The notes: generated from the sequence alone by a model not told the origin. Positions 1-9,370 are shown, counted from the stretch's first letter. The stretch: DNA of 64,000 nt from Gluconacetobacter diazotrophicus PA1 5 (GCF_000021325.1 NC_011365.1:2570001-2634000), one strand, 5' to 3'. Translations and numbers: made by a program.

Positions 1-2
1 GC

Positions 3-1793
3 ATCGATATCGCCTGGCAGGTCCTGAACCAGTTGCCCACCCATCGCGACGGCCTGAACACGGCCACCCTCTATGGGCCGCAGGATGCCGCATTGCAGCA
101 AAAGGTCGGGCAGGACGTGAACCGCGTCGAAGGGCTCAGCAAGTCCCTTGCGGAAGTCTTCAGTTTCAACGGCCATGTTCCCGTCACGGATCGCGTGGAC
201 GCCTACCTGACCGGAACGCTCGGCCACCGGACCACGGACCGGGTCGGGTTCCCACGCGGCCCGGCCAACAACAATAACGTCCGCGCGATCTACCCGAACG
301 GCTTCGCCCCGATCGAAACGTTCGATGAACTCGATTTCCAGGTGAATGGCGGCCTGCGGGGCGTGCTGCCGCTGGGCGTAAGCTGGAACACCTATTCCTC
401 GTTCGGGCGCGAGCAGGTGAACGAGGACGTGGAGAATGACCTCAATCCCACCTTCGGCGCCCAGAGCCAGACGAATTTCCACCAGGGTACCATCGTCGCG
501 TCCGAATTGATCGGCGGCGCCAAATTCTCCAAGGAATTCCGCAGCGCCGCGCTGCCGAAGCCCGCCGTCCTGGATTTCGGACTGGAATACCGGCACGATA
601 CCTATCAGCTGGGACAGGGCGATTATCAATCCTGGGCCACCGGGCCGGTCCTGATCGGCCAGACCGGCGTGCAGCCCAGTTCGGGCGCCGTCGGCTATGC
701 CGGCTTCGAACCCGTGAACGCGGGCAACTGGTCGCGCGACATCTTCGACGGCCATGTCGGCCTGGACATTTTCGTGACGAAGAAATGGGAATGGACGATC
801 GGCGGCCGCGCCGTCAGCTATTCGGACCTGGGCGCCGCGCCGACCGGGTCGATCGGAACGCGGTATAATTTCAGCCGTCGTTTCGCCTTGCGCGCCAACG
901 TCAATACCGGCTATCGCGCCCCCACGCTCGGCGCCGTCCATTACAACGCGACCTCGACCGGCCCGGGCGAGGTGACCGAGAACCTGTCCGATTTCGACCC
1001 GACCGCCAGGCTGCTCGGCGCGACCGGCGTGAAGGGCGAATCCTCGCGCAGCTACAATATCGGCTTCGACTGGACGCCGCTGGATTCGCTGCACCTGTCG
1101 CTGGACGGCTACCGGATCGACATCAACGACCGGATCGAAAGCACGACCGAATTTTCCGGGCCGCTGATGAACCAGTTCCTCTACAGCCAGGGAATCACTT
1201 CCAGCCCGACCGACAAGATCTACGTCACGTACATGACCAATATCGGCAATACGACGACGAACGGCTTTACCGGCAAGATCAGCTACCAGTTCCCGGTCGA
1301 TCCGTCCTGGGGCAAGCTGGTCGGCACCGTGATGGCGAACGCCGCGGACACGGAAGTCACGCATTACGCCAGCACGCCCGCGATCCTCGGCCAGTTGGGG
1401 CAGACCTATTTCGACAGCCTGTCGCGCAACAACCTGCTGCGCGCATCGCCCAAGAACAAGGAATCCTTCGCGCTGGACTGGTCCAGGGGGCGCTACAGCG
1501 TATACGTGCAGGAACAGCGCTATGCCGGCGTGGAATGGATCAACTACAGCGGCGATCCGGCATCGACATGGACGCATATCCGTCCGCAGGTCCAGACCAA
1601 CGTCGAATTCAGCGCCCGGGTGGGCAGGGGCTTCACCCTGACGGTCGGGGCCAACAACCTGTTCAACAAATACCCGACCCACGTCAAGCGCAGCACCGTG
1701 GCCGAGACCCAGGGAACGATCGCCTATCCCATGACCGCCCCGGGCGGCTACGAAGGCGGATATTACTATGCCCGGGTCGGCTACGTGTTCTGA
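3..1793 (+). CDS. TonB-dependent outer-membrane receptor, 3' part
   Basis: This is the C-terminal part of a TonB-dependent receptor that imports siderophores or other large ligands across the outer membrane. The frame is open to the left edge, so the plug domain and TonB box lie outside the window and the first in-frame TTG at 33 is not a credible start. About 595 residues of beta-barrel are visible: alternating polar and aromatic strands, 'FSRRFALRANVNTGYRAPT' near residue 295, and the terminal barrel region with 'NNLFNKYPT'. The chain ends in the aromatic pattern ARVGYVF that is typical of outer-membrane porin folds. The family call is secure. The ligand cannot be read from the sequence. 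Confidence 0.9.
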   Translation: MDIAWQVLNQLPTHRDGLNTATLYGPQDAALQQKVGQDVNRVEGLSKSLAEVFSFNGHVPVTDRVDAYLTGTLGHRTTDRVGFPRGPANNNNVRAIYPNGFAPIETFDELDFQVNGGLRGVLPLGVSWNTYSSFGREQVNEDVENDLNPTFGAQSQTNFHQGTIVASELIGGAKFSKEFRSAALPKPAVLDFGLEYRHDTYQLGQGDYQSWATGPVLIGQTGVQPSSGAVGYAGFEPVNAGNWSRDIFDGHVGLDIFVTKKWEWTIGGRAVSYSDLGAAPTGSIGTRYNFSRRFALRANVNTGYRAPTLGAVHYNATSTGPGEVTENLSDFDPTARLLGATGVKGESSRSYNIGFDWTPLDSLHLSLDGYRIDINDRIESTTEFSGPLMNQFLYSQGITSSPTDKIYVTYMTNIGNTTTNGFTGKISYQFPVDPSWGKLVGTVMANAADTEVTHYASTPAILGQLGQTYFDSLSRNNLLRASPKNKESFALDWSRGRYSVYVQEQRYAGVEWINYSGDPASTWTHIRPQVQTNVEFSARVGRGFTLTVGANNLFNKYPTHVKRSTVAETQGTIAYPMTAPGGYEGGYYYARVGYVF

Positions 1794-1905
1794 GCCACCG
1801 CTTCGAGGGTCCCGCCGCCGGCACGGGCGGATTGCGGTTGTCGCTGCAACCTCATGGCAGGCGGTCCGTTTTCGTCCGAGATTCATGACGACGGAGGACA
1901 CGACC

Positions 1906-2088
1906 ATGAGGCACGAACCGGAACAGGCCGACCGGCGGGACGACGGCGACGAAAAGCGCCATCCCGCCCCCGGCCTGGGCTCACCGCCCGAGGCCGTGCC
2001 CGACCCGGACGCGGAAACGCCCCCCAAGCCGGGCAACACGCCGAAGGACCTGCCCGAACCGCTGACCCTGCCGGAACATGGCGGCTGA
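1906..2088 (+). CDS. Small proline-rich hypothetical protein (60 aa)
   Basis: A 60-residue acidic, proline-rich protein starting MRHEPEQADRRDD and ending LTLPEHGG. The start at 1906 is chosen because GGAGGA (1893-1898) lies seven bases upstream. An in-frame ATG at 1885 has no such site. It has no signal peptide, membrane segment or recognisable domain and is probably disordered. It follows the TonB receptor by about 110 bases on the same strand, and the next gene is convergent. Function unknown. Confidence 0.55.
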   Translation: MRHEPEQADRRDDGDEKRHPAPGLGSPPEAVPDPDAETPPKPGNTPKDLPEPLTLPEHGG

Positions 2089-2095
2089 GGGCGTT

Positions 2096-2482
2096 CTAGG
2101 GTTCGATCAGGTCGTTAAGAATCCGCGGAATTTCCGATATGTCGTAGGGCTTGGGCACGAACCGGCTGCGGGTCAGGACGAAATCGTCCGATATCATGTG
2201 CTTTCCCGATGTCACCAGAACCCCCAGGCGGGGCCGGCTCTGGCGGGCGCGCAGCGCCAGTTCCAGGCCGTTCATCGACCCCGGCATATCGATATCCGTA
2301 AAGAGGGCATCGATATGCGTCGTCGTGCATTCCAGGACGGTCAGCGCCTCTTCGGCGTTGGACGCCTCGCGCACCTCGAAGCCATTGTCCCGCAATTCGG
2401 TCGCGACGGCCAGGCGCGTCAGGACCTCGTCTTCGGCAATGACGATGCGCGGGGGGATGTGCGGGGAATAACGGGCCATCAC
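2096..2482 (-). CDS. Single-domain response regulator (CheY-like receiver)
   Basis: A stand-alone receiver of 128 residues. The acidic pocket is visible as E17-D18 ('IAEDEV'), the phospho-acceptor is D63 in 'FTDIDMPG', the switch Thr/Ser sits in 'LVTSGK' and the conserved lysine in 'VPKPYD'. No output domain follows, so it probably acts by protein-protein contact or as a phosphate shuttle. It lies 36 bases downstream of a histidine kinase on the same strand and is presumably its partner. Many alphaproteobacterial single-domain receivers next to GAF-type kinases have this layout. Confidence 0.88.
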   Translation of the reverse strand: MMARYSPHIPPRIVIAEDEVLTRLAVATELRDNGFEVREASNAEEALTVLECTTTHIDALFTDIDMPGSMNGLELALRARQSRPRLGVLVTSGKHMISDDFVLTRSRFVPKPYDISEIPRILNDLIEP

Positions 2483-2518
2483 GCCTCTCGGGAAAGGACG
2501 GATACTTCGGATGCTGTT

Positions 2519-3709
2519 TCAAGCGCTCCGATCAGTAACGGAAAATACATAAGGCAGGCGGAACGTAAAGCACGTTTCGTCATTGCCCGATGTAACGGCC
2601 AGCCTTCCGCGGTGGGCCTTGGCGATTTCGGATACGATATAGAGGCCGAGACCCAGTCCCTGCTGGCTCGGCCGGTCGCCTCCCCGGAAGAACGGATGAA
2701 AAAGCTTCTCATGGGCTTCCGGCGGAATGGGTTTCCCCGCGTTGGATACCGACAATTCAAAGAATTTTTCATTTGTGCTCGCCCTGACGACAATCGGCTT
2801 GTCCGGGTCTCCATGCGTGACGGCGTTGCTCAGCAGGTTGGAAAACAACTGGGCGAGGCGGACGGTATCGCATGTCACGGCATGCTCCATCTGGAATCGG
2901 GTCTCGATACGTCGTTCCGGCCGGGTGGTCTTAACCTCCTGGACGATCTGTTCCAGGATGGCCTGCAAGGCATGTTCGACCTTCAGTTGCAGGGTAATGC
3001 CGCCCCCCAGCCGCCCCCGGGCGAAATCCATCAGGTCGTTGATCAGCGCCCCCATCCGGGCGGTGCTCTTCTGGATATGGGGCACCAGCTCGGCCGCCCG
3101 TTCCGGGTAGCGAAGCAGCATGCGTGTCCCGGATTCGATCGACATCAACGGGTTCCGCAGATCGTGACCCAGGACGGCGATGAACTGTTCCCGCAGTTCG
3201 GACTGGGTGCGCTCGTGCGACAGGATCGCCTCGTTCTCGGCCAGGCGGGAACTGGCATCGACATGGAAGGCCACCAGGTCGGCGAACAGCCGGAACATGG
3301 CAAGGATTTCGGGCCGGTCCAGGTCATGCGGCGCCGGATCGGCCGCGCACAGCGTGCCGAAGAACGTGCCGTCGGGCAGGCGGACCGGCACCACGATATA
3401 GCTTTGAAAATGATACTGCCGGGGGGATACATGGCGGGCGTAGGCCGGATCGGCATCGACGTGGTTGATCACGACGGCCTCCCCCCGGTGCAGGACGTCA
3501 TGGCTGATCGTCGTTTCCAGGGGCAGTTCGTCCCCGATTTCCAGCCCCAGATCGACGCCGTCCCGTACGGCGCAGGCCAGCCAGTATTCCGGCGTGACGC
3601 GTGCGACCGCGGCGAAGCGCAGGGACGTCGTGTGCTGCACGACATCGAGAATCTTCAGAAGAGCCGGAACGCGCCCCGCGACCCTGATGCCGTCGAGATA
3701 TTTTACCAT
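2519..3709 (-). CDS. GAF-domain sensor histidine kinase
   Basis: A soluble 396-residue histidine kinase with no membrane segment. An N-terminal GAF domain spans about residues 15-155 ('FQSYIVVPVRLPDGTFFGTLCAADP'). It is followed by a HisKA dimerisation domain with the phospho-accepting H182 in 'VLGHDLRNPL' and a HATPase domain with the N box 'LFSNLLSNAVTHG' and G box 'GLGLGLYIVSE'. It is transcribed just ahead of the single-domain receiver (36-base gap), which makes a two-gene signalling operon. GAF domains bind small ligands or chromophores; which one applies here is not visible. Confidence 0.9.
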   Translation of the reverse strand: MVKYLDGIRVAGRVPALLKILDVVQHTTSLRFAAVARVTPEYWLACAVRDGVDLGLEIGDELPLETTISHDVLHRGEAVVINHVDADPAYARHVSPRQYHFQSYIVVPVRLPDGTFFGTLCAADPAPHDLDRPEILAMFRLFADLVAFHVDASSRLAENEAILSHERTQSELREQFIAVLGHDLRNPLMSIESGTRMLLRYPERAAELVPHIQKSTARMGALINDLMDFARGRLGGGITLQLKVEHALQAILEQIVQEVKTTRPERRIETRFQMEHAVTCDTVRLAQLFSNLLSNAVTHGDPDKPIVVRASTNEKFFELSVSNAGKPIPPEAHEKLFHPFFRGGDRPSQQGLGLGLYIVSEIAKAHRGRLAVTSGNDETCFTFRLPYVFSVTDRSA

Positions 3710-4039
3710 GTCACCTAACAGTCGCTGCGCGAAATGAAACGGCCGATCGATACCGCAATGATGACATTGGCATGATACAGGGGATGGATGCTACCCGTCG
3801 GCCATCCATGATGCCGCCACGCGGCCATGCTCGGCGACCATTCCTTCGCCGTTCCCGATCCGCATGTTTTCCTGCAAAAAGTCCAGCACCGCCCTGATCC
3901 GCGCGGGCAATTTCCCATGATGGCCCAGATAGACCGCATGCGTATCCACAAGGGCCGGACTGTGGAACGCCTCCAGCACCGGAACAAGCTTGCCGGCCGC
4001 GATATGTTCGTCGACCTGGAACGCGGCCAGATAGGCTAG

Positions 4040-5450
4040 CACTACAGTTGCGTTTTTCTGAGAGTTCTGAATCTATGGGTAACCATGATTCTGAACGAGA
4101 TGAATAGCGCAGCTTCGGTCGAGGATGTTCTGGCTCTGACGCTGGAGGCGCTGCGGGACGCCAAGGAGCGAATGCGCCCGGTATTCGGCCAGGAGCGGGT
4201 GGCGGCATCGGCAGGCCGGTTTCTGGAAACACTACTGGGCAACGAGCCGCGCAAGACCGGCTGGATGCGGGCTGAAGCTGCGGGCGATCCGGGGCCATGG
4301 CGACAGCAGGCCCTGCTTGGACGCGGGCATTGGGACGCCGATGCATTGCGGGACGTCGTGCGCGATCATGTTGTCGAGCATCTGGGGGATGCCGACGCGG
4401 TACTGGTGGTCGACGAGACTGGTTTCCTCAAGAAGGGCTCTGCATCATGCGGAGTGGGACGGCAATATACCGGGTCTGCCGGCAAGATCACGAATTGCCA
4501 GATTGGCGTGTTCGCAGCCTATGTCTCTGACAAGGGGCATGCTTTTCTCGACCGGGCTTTGTATCTGCCGAAAGCCTGGACTGAAAAGCCTGAGCGGTTG
4601 GCGGCGGCCCATGTGCCGGGCGATGTCACGTTTGCCAGCAAACCGTCCCTGGCCACCGCGATGATCGGCCGGGCGCTTGCGGCCGATGTGCCGTTCCGGT
4701 GGGTGGCTGGCGACAGCGTCTATGGCGTCGGTGAACTGGAAATGGCTTTGCGCCGCGCAGGCAAAGGCTTCGTCCTTGGCGTCAACGCCAATCACTGGTT
4801 CCATTCCTGGCGTCCGGACATCCACTGGTCCGGCGAGGCGCGCGAAATCATCAAGACCCTGCCGGACGAGACCTGGGTCCGCTGTTCCGCCGGACGCGGC
4901 ACCAAGGGCGAACGACTGTATGACTGGCTGTATTGCCCGATGGCCGATCTCGAGGCCTCCGAATATTCAGGTATCTCAACCGGGATATGGACCCGTGGGC
5001 TGCTGGTCCGGCGTAATCCCTCCGATGGCGATCTGGCATATTTCACGACCTGGTGCCCTCAGGGAACACCGCTTGAGATCTTGGTGCGTGTCGAGGGCAC
5101 GCGCTGGCGAATCGAGGAAGGGTTCGAGACCGCCAAGAACGAATTCGGACTCGACCATAATGAAACCCGTTCCTGGCATGGCTGGCACCGTCACGTCTCG
5201 TTGGTCATGCTGGCTTACGCCATGATGGCCGCTGTGCGGTCCCAGGCCAACGCCATGGCGCTCAAAAAAAGCCAGTTGCACAAACGCGGCCGCTCATCCG
5301 CTGGTCAATCCAGGAAATCCGCCGCCTCGCCGTGAAAATTACCCGAAGCCGCGCCTCCATCGAGCATATCCTCCGATGGTCGTTCTTTCGACGTGCTCAT
5401 CAGGCCGCAGCATACCTCTCGCGCCTCAGGGCAAAAACGCAACTGTAGTG
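4040..5450. mobile_element. Insertion sequence, IS701 family (1411 bp)
   Basis: A complete element bounded by 18-bp perfect terminal inverted repeats beginning CACTACAGTTGCG (4040 rightward and 5450 leftward), flanked by the direct repeat CTAG at 4036-4039 and 5451-5454. A four-base YTAR-type duplication is characteristic of IS701 elements. It encodes one transposase on the plus strand and sits inside the LysR gene. Confidence 0.93.
4085..5448 (+). CDS. IS701-family transposase, completed by a -1 frameshift
   Basis: A DDE transposase of the IS701 family. The zero frame runs 4085-5335 (416 aa) and contains 'VVDETGFLKKG' with the first catalytic Asp, 'GVGRQYTGSAGK', 'WVAGDSVYG' with the second Asp, and 'WRIEEGFETAKNEFGLDHNE' with the catalytic Glu. 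Its last 25 or so residues are not family-like. The expected C-terminus (LIRWSIQEIRRLAVKI ... RAKTQL) is encoded in the -1 frame from the A7 tract at 5264-5270 and stops at 5446-5448, inside the right inverted repeat. The frame-shifted product would be 454 aa. Either slippage on A7 is used, or a one-base indel has damaged the gene. Confidence 0.9.
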
Positions 5451-6291
5451 CTAGGCCCATTCCCGCAATCGCCAGTTGCAGGACCGCATCGCCGTCGCTG
5501 GCCTGGACGATGCCGGGCGGCAGGACGGGCACGGGGCCGCCATCGTCCAGTTGCGGCCAGCCGTCATGCATGCGCCAGTAGCTGGACCCGATCCGCCTGT
5601 GCCGCCGCAGGTCCGCCGGCGTTCCGGGCATCCCGTACCGCGCCAGGTAGGCCGGGGCGGCGACCAGCCTCATCCGCGTCCGGCCCAGCTTGCGCGCCAT
5701 CAGGCGCGAGCTTTTCAGGGGGCCGTGGCGGATGGCGATGTCCGTGCGGTCCTCCATCAGGTCCACCACCGTATCCGTCAGCACGATATCCAGGACCAGG
5801 TCCGGATACCGGGCCGACAGCGCCGGAACCAGCGGCAGCAGGAAACGGCGCCCCATCGGCACGTTGACGTTGATGCGGACCCGCCCGTGGGGCAGCGCGC
5901 TGGCCGACGCGCATTGCTCGGCCTCCGCCAGGTCGGCCAGGATACGTACGCTGCGGTCGTAGAACGCGGCGCCCTCCGGCGTCAGTTGCAGTTGCCGCGT
6001 GGACCGGTTGAACAGGCGGGTCCCCAGCCGCCGCTCCAGCCGCGACACCAGCTTGCTGACGGCCGACGGCGTCATGCGCGACAGCCGCGCGGCCGGCGTG
6101 AAGCCCCCGGCGTCCACGACGCGGACGAAGACGTCCATCTCGCCCGCACGGTTGATCTCCAATCGTCCCATGATGACTTCAACTCATAAATGATGTGCCT
6201 TCGGGCAGGCTAGCGCGCCAATCGTCCACCATCCATGTTTGACGACGCCAGGCGGCCAGCAGGCGCCGGCCGAAGAAGGAAGGAGAGGGAT

Positions 6292-7356
6292 ATGTCGAAC
6301 ACTGCTCTTGTCGTCGGTGCGACCGGCATCGTGGGTCAGGCCCTTGCCGCGCGGCTGGCGGCCGAAGGCTGGGTGGTCCACGGCCTGGCGCGGCGGCCGC
6401 GCGGCGACATGGCGCCGGTCATCCCCGTGGCGGCGGACCTGCTGGACCCCGCGGCGCTGCGGTCCGCCCTGGCCGGGCTGCGCCCGACCCATGTCTATTT
6501 CTGCTCGTGGATGCGGCACGCGACCGAGGCCGAGAACGTCCGCGTCAACAGCGCCATGATCCGCCATGTGTTCGAGGCCCTGCCGGAACCGCAGGGCCTG
6601 CGCCATGCGGCGCTGACCACCGGGCTGAAGCATTATCTCGGCCCGTTCGAGGCCTATGCCAGCGGCTCGCCGCCGGAAACGCCGTTCCGCGAGGACATGC
6701 CGCGCCTGGACCTGGCCAATTTCTACTATGATCAGGAGGACGCCCTGTTCGCGGCGGCGCAGGCGCACGGGTTTTCCTGGAGCGTGCATCGTCCGCACAC
6801 GATCATCGGCCACGCCGTCGGCAATGCGATGAACATGGGCACGACGCTGGCGGTCTATGCCGCGATCTGCCGCGAAACGGGGCGGCCGTTCGTCTTTCCC
6901 GGCTCCCCCGCCCAGTGGCACGGCCTGACGGACGTGACCGACGCGCGGCAACTGGCCCGGCACCTGTACTGGGCCGGCACCAGCGCCGAGGCGCGGAACC
7001 AGGCGTTCAACATCGTCAACGGCGACGTCTTCCGCTGGAAGTGGCTCTGGCCCCGCCTGGCGGCCTGGTTCGACATCGAGGCCGCCCCCTATCCGGGACA
7101 GGCGACGCCGCTGGAGGCGCAACTGGCCGGGGCTGGCGACCTGTGGGCCGGCATCGCCCGCCGGCACGGCCTGCGGGAGGCGGATATCTCGCGCCTGGCA
7201 TCGGCCTGGCATACCGACGCCGACCTGGGCCGGCCCGTCGAATGCGTGACCGACATGAGCAAGAGCCGCCGCGCCGGCTTCACGTCCTACCAGTACACGC
7301 CGGATTCCTTCACCGACCTGTTCGCACGCCTGCGCGCGGAAAGGCTGATTCCCTGA
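6292..7356 (+). CDS. NAD(P)-dependent SDR of the PRISE type
   Basis: An extended short-chain dehydrogenase of 354 residues. The start at 6292 is preceded by AAGGAGAG; the frame is open further upstream without a better site. The Rossmann motif is 'LVVGATGIVGQALAARL'. Features resemble the PRISE group (progesterone 5-beta-reductase/iridoid-synthase-like enone reductases): 'HRPHTIIGHAVGNAMN', 'LAVYAAICRETGRPFVFPG' and the 'DVTDARQLARHLYWA' stretch. These enzymes reduce activated C=C bonds with NADPH. The substrate is unknown. The gene is divergent from the IS-disrupted LysR regulator, which probably controlled it. Confidence 0.8.
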   Translation: MSNTALVVGATGIVGQALAARLAAEGWVVHGLARRPRGDMAPVIPVAADLLDPAALRSALAGLRPTHVYFCSWMRHATEAENVRVNSAMIRHVFEALPEPQGLRHAALTTGLKHYLGPFEAYASGSPPETPFREDMPRLDLANFYYDQEDALFAAAQAHGFSWSVHRPHTIIGHAVGNAMNMGTTLAVYAAICRETGRPFVFPGSPAQWHGLTDVTDARQLARHLYWAGTSAEARNQAFNIVNGDVFRWKWLWPRLAAWFDIEAAPYPGQATPLEAQLAGAGDLWAGIARRHGLREADISRLASAWHTDADLGRPVECVTDMSKSRRAGFTSYQYTPDSFTDLFARLRAERLIP

Positions 7357-7493
7357 TAACGGCTCCGGCGATAACGGTCCCGGCGGGCGGGCGCGTCATG
7401 ATGCCAGACGGACTCTGATATCAGGATTCTCCAGCTTCAATAATGTCCCGTCCTATCCCAATGTCCCTGTGCGCCATCAACAGGGGAACGAGA

Positions 7494-8489
7494 ATGCCGG
7501 ACGCATTGCGGAGCCGTTATCGGGCCTGGAGCTGGGACGCGCCCGGCGAACCGGATGAACTTCAACTGGTGGAAAAAGCGACGGTCCAGCCCGCATCGGG
7601 CGAAATCGTCGTGGAAAATACCCTGGCCGCGTTCAACCCGGTGGACTGGAAGATCATCCAGAACGGCCATGCCGCCTGGAAATCCGGCCGCGTTCCGGGG
7701 GTCGACGGGGTCGGCCGGATCGCCGCCGTGGGCCCCGATGTCCGCCTGCCGGTCGGCCAGCGGGTCGCGTATCACCAGAGCCTGGCGCGGGACGGCAGTT
7801 TCTCGGACTACACCACCCTGCGGGCCGAGAGCGTCCTGCCGGTTCCCGACGGCGTCAGTGACGAGGTCGCGGCCGGCATTCCCTGCCCCGGCCTGACGGC
7901 GTGGCAGGCGCTGGCCAAGGTCCCGTCCGTTCCCGATCGCGATGTGCTGGTGACGGGGGCAGGGGGCGCGGTCGCGCTGATCCTCGCGCAACTGGCGGTG
8001 CGGCGGGGGTGGCGGGTCTGGGTCACGGCGTCGCCCCGCCATCACGCGCGCCTGCTGGGCCTGGGGGTCTGCGGGGCGTTCGATTATCAGGACGATTCCT
8101 GGCAGGGCGCGTTGCAACAGGCGCTGGGGCCGCGCCGCCTGTTCGCCGTGTTCGACACCACAAGCGGGGGCTATGCGAGGACGCTGGCGCCGATGCTCGG
8201 CTTCAACGGGCATCTGGTCTGCATCCAGGACCGGCTGGACGCGCCGCCCCTGCCGCCGTTCGCCACCGCGCTCTCGTTGCACGAGGTGGCGCTGAACGCG
8301 ATGCACGACCACGCGTCGCCACAGGACTGGCGCGACTGGCGCATGGCCGGCGCCGGCCTGATGCACGACGTGCAGGCCGGCGCGCTGGAAACGCAGCCCG
8401 TCCGCGTGACGGCGTTCACGGCCCTGCCCGAAAGCCTGTCCGCCTTCAAGGCCGGCCGGACAACGGGAAAAGTGCTGGTGAAGATATAG
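7494..8489 (+). CDS. Zinc-less medium-chain dehydrogenase / quinone oxidoreductase-like
   Basis: A 331-residue MDR-superfamily oxidoreductase. The GroES-like N-terminal domain has 'AAFNPVDWKIIQNGHAAWKSGRVPGVDGVGRI', and the nucleotide-binding domain has 'VLVTGAGGAVALILAQLAVRRGWRVWVTAS'. The cysteine cluster of zinc alcohol dehydrogenases is absent, so it belongs with NADPH:quinone oxidoreductase or enoyl-reductase-like members. The start at 7494 (MPDALRSRYRAW) follows GGGGAACGAGA. An upstream in-frame ATG at 7443 would add 17 unlikely residues. It is downstream of the PRISE-like SDR on the same strand. Its substrate is not identifiable. Confidence 0.82.
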   Translation: MPDALRSRYRAWSWDAPGEPDELQLVEKATVQPASGEIVVENTLAAFNPVDWKIIQNGHAAWKSGRVPGVDGVGRIAAVGPDVRLPVGQRVAYHQSLARDGSFSDYTTLRAESVLPVPDGVSDEVAAGIPCPGLTAWQALAKVPSVPDRDVLVTGAGGAVALILAQLAVRRGWRVWVTASPRHHARLLGLGVCGAFDYQDDSWQGALQQALGPRRLFAVFDTTSGGYARTLAPMLGFNGHLVCIQDRLDAPPLPPFATALSLHEVALNAMHDHASPQDWRDWRMAGAGLMHDVQAGALETQPVRVTAFTALPESLSAFKAGRTTGKVLVKI

Positions 8490-8502
8490 GACATTCGAAC
8501 GC

Positions 8503-8620
8503 ATGGCATCGCCGGACGATATGGGTGATGCCATCGCCCCTCCCGCGTCCCTCGTGGCACGCCGGATGACCGGAGACACGATCCGTACCGATGGCGGTTT
8601 CCCGCAGGATATTGGAACGG
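8503..8620 (+). pseudogene. Remnant of an SDR gene (C-terminal end only)
   Basis: A short stretch in the frame starting at 8503 reads 'DDMGDAIAPPASLVARRMTGDTIRTDGGFP'. This matches the last segment of classical short-chain dehydrogenases (D-x2-AI-x-FLAS...-R-x-MTG-x-TI-x-x-DGG). No Rossmann core precedes it, and the frame then runs on into the next gene out of phase. It is best read as the tail of a deleted SDR gene lying directly before a complete SDR. Confidence 0.55.
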
Positions 8621-8629
8621 AGACGCAGC

Positions 8630-9370
8630 ATGTCACGGAAACTCGAGGGCAAGATCGCCCTTGTCACCGGTGGCAGCGCCGGAATCGGCCTCGCCACGGC
8701 CCGGCTGTTCGCCGGGGAGGGCGCGCATGTCTACATCACCGGACGCCGCCGGCCCGAGCTTGACGCCGCGGTCTCCGCCGCGGGCGGGGGCATCAGCGCC
8801 ATCCAGGCCGATGTCGCGAAACTCCCGGACCTCGACAGGGTTTATGACCAGATCGGCCGGGAGAAGGGCCGCGTGGATATCGTCTTCGCCAACGCGGGCC
8901 TGGGCGAAATGGTCCCGCTCGGTGCGATTACCGAAGACCATTACGACAGGATCTTCGACATCAACGTCAAGGGGGTCGTCTTCACGGTGCAGAAGGCGCT
9001 GCCCCTGATGCCGGACGGGGGCGCCATCGTCCTGAATGCCTCCATCGCGTCCATCAAGGGCTTTCCCGCCTTCAGCATCTATGCCGCGACCAAGGCGGCC
9101 GTGCGGTCCTTCGCCCGTTCCTGGACATCGGACCTCAAGGATCGCGGGATCAGGGTCAACGTGGTCAGCCCGGGGCCGATCGATACCCCGCTGCTGAACC
9201 ACACCTTCTCCGATCCCGACGAAAAGAAGGCCCTGGCCGCGACCGTCGTCATGGGACGCGTCGGCCGTGCGGAGGAGGTCGCCAGCGCGGTGCTCTTCCT
9301 CGCCTCGTCCGACGCCAGCTTCGTCACCGGGGTGGAACTGTTCGTGGACGGAGGCGCCGCCCAGGTGTGA
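8630..9370 (+). CDS. Classical SDR-family oxidoreductase
   Basis: A 246-residue classical SDR. It contains the cofactor motif 'VTGGSAGIGLATA', 'FANAG' for the NNAG position, a catalytic Ser in 'NASIAS', the YxxxK pair in 'YAATKAA', and the C-terminal 'VTGVELFVDGG'. The residue after the second strand is Arg ('ITGRRR'), which favours NADPH. The start at 8630 follows GGAACGGAGAC; the open frame further upstream is the SDR remnant region read in another phase. It is the third oxidoreductase in a row on this strand. Substrate not identifiable. Confidence 0.88.
   Translation: MSRKLEGKIALVTGGSAGIGLATARLFAGEGAHVYITGRRRPELDAAVSAAGGGISAIQADVAKLPDLDRVYDQIGREKGRVDIVFANAGLGEMVPLGAITEDHYDRIFDINVKGVVFTVQKALPLMPDGGAIVLNASIASIKGFPAFSIYAATKAAVRSFARSWTSDLKDRGIRVNVVSPGPIDTPLLNHTFSDPDEKKALAATVVMGRVGRAEEVASAVLFLASSDASFVTGVELFVDGGAAQV

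Larger units (their letters stand above)
3791..6171 (-). pseudogene. LysR-family regulator split by an IS701-family insertion
   Basis: A LysR transcriptional regulator read from 6171 down, interrupted at 5455/4039. The N-terminal winged helix ('TPAARLSRMTPSAVSKLVSRL') and most of the effector domain lie in 5455-6171, and the C-terminal 82 residues lie in 3791-4039. Removing the element and one copy of the CTAG duplication restores an uninterrupted frame: the junction reads AIAGMGLAYLAAF, exactly what this family has there. The rebuilt protein is 321 residues, normal for LysR. As it stands the protein would end in IS sequence and lack the C-terminal effector region. It is divergent from the SDR gene at 6292, its likely target. 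Confidence 0.88.

Noticed and set aside
2078-3718. 546-codon plus-strand frame
   Set aside because: Antisense to the response regulator and histidine kinase, whose catalytic residues are intact on the minus strand.
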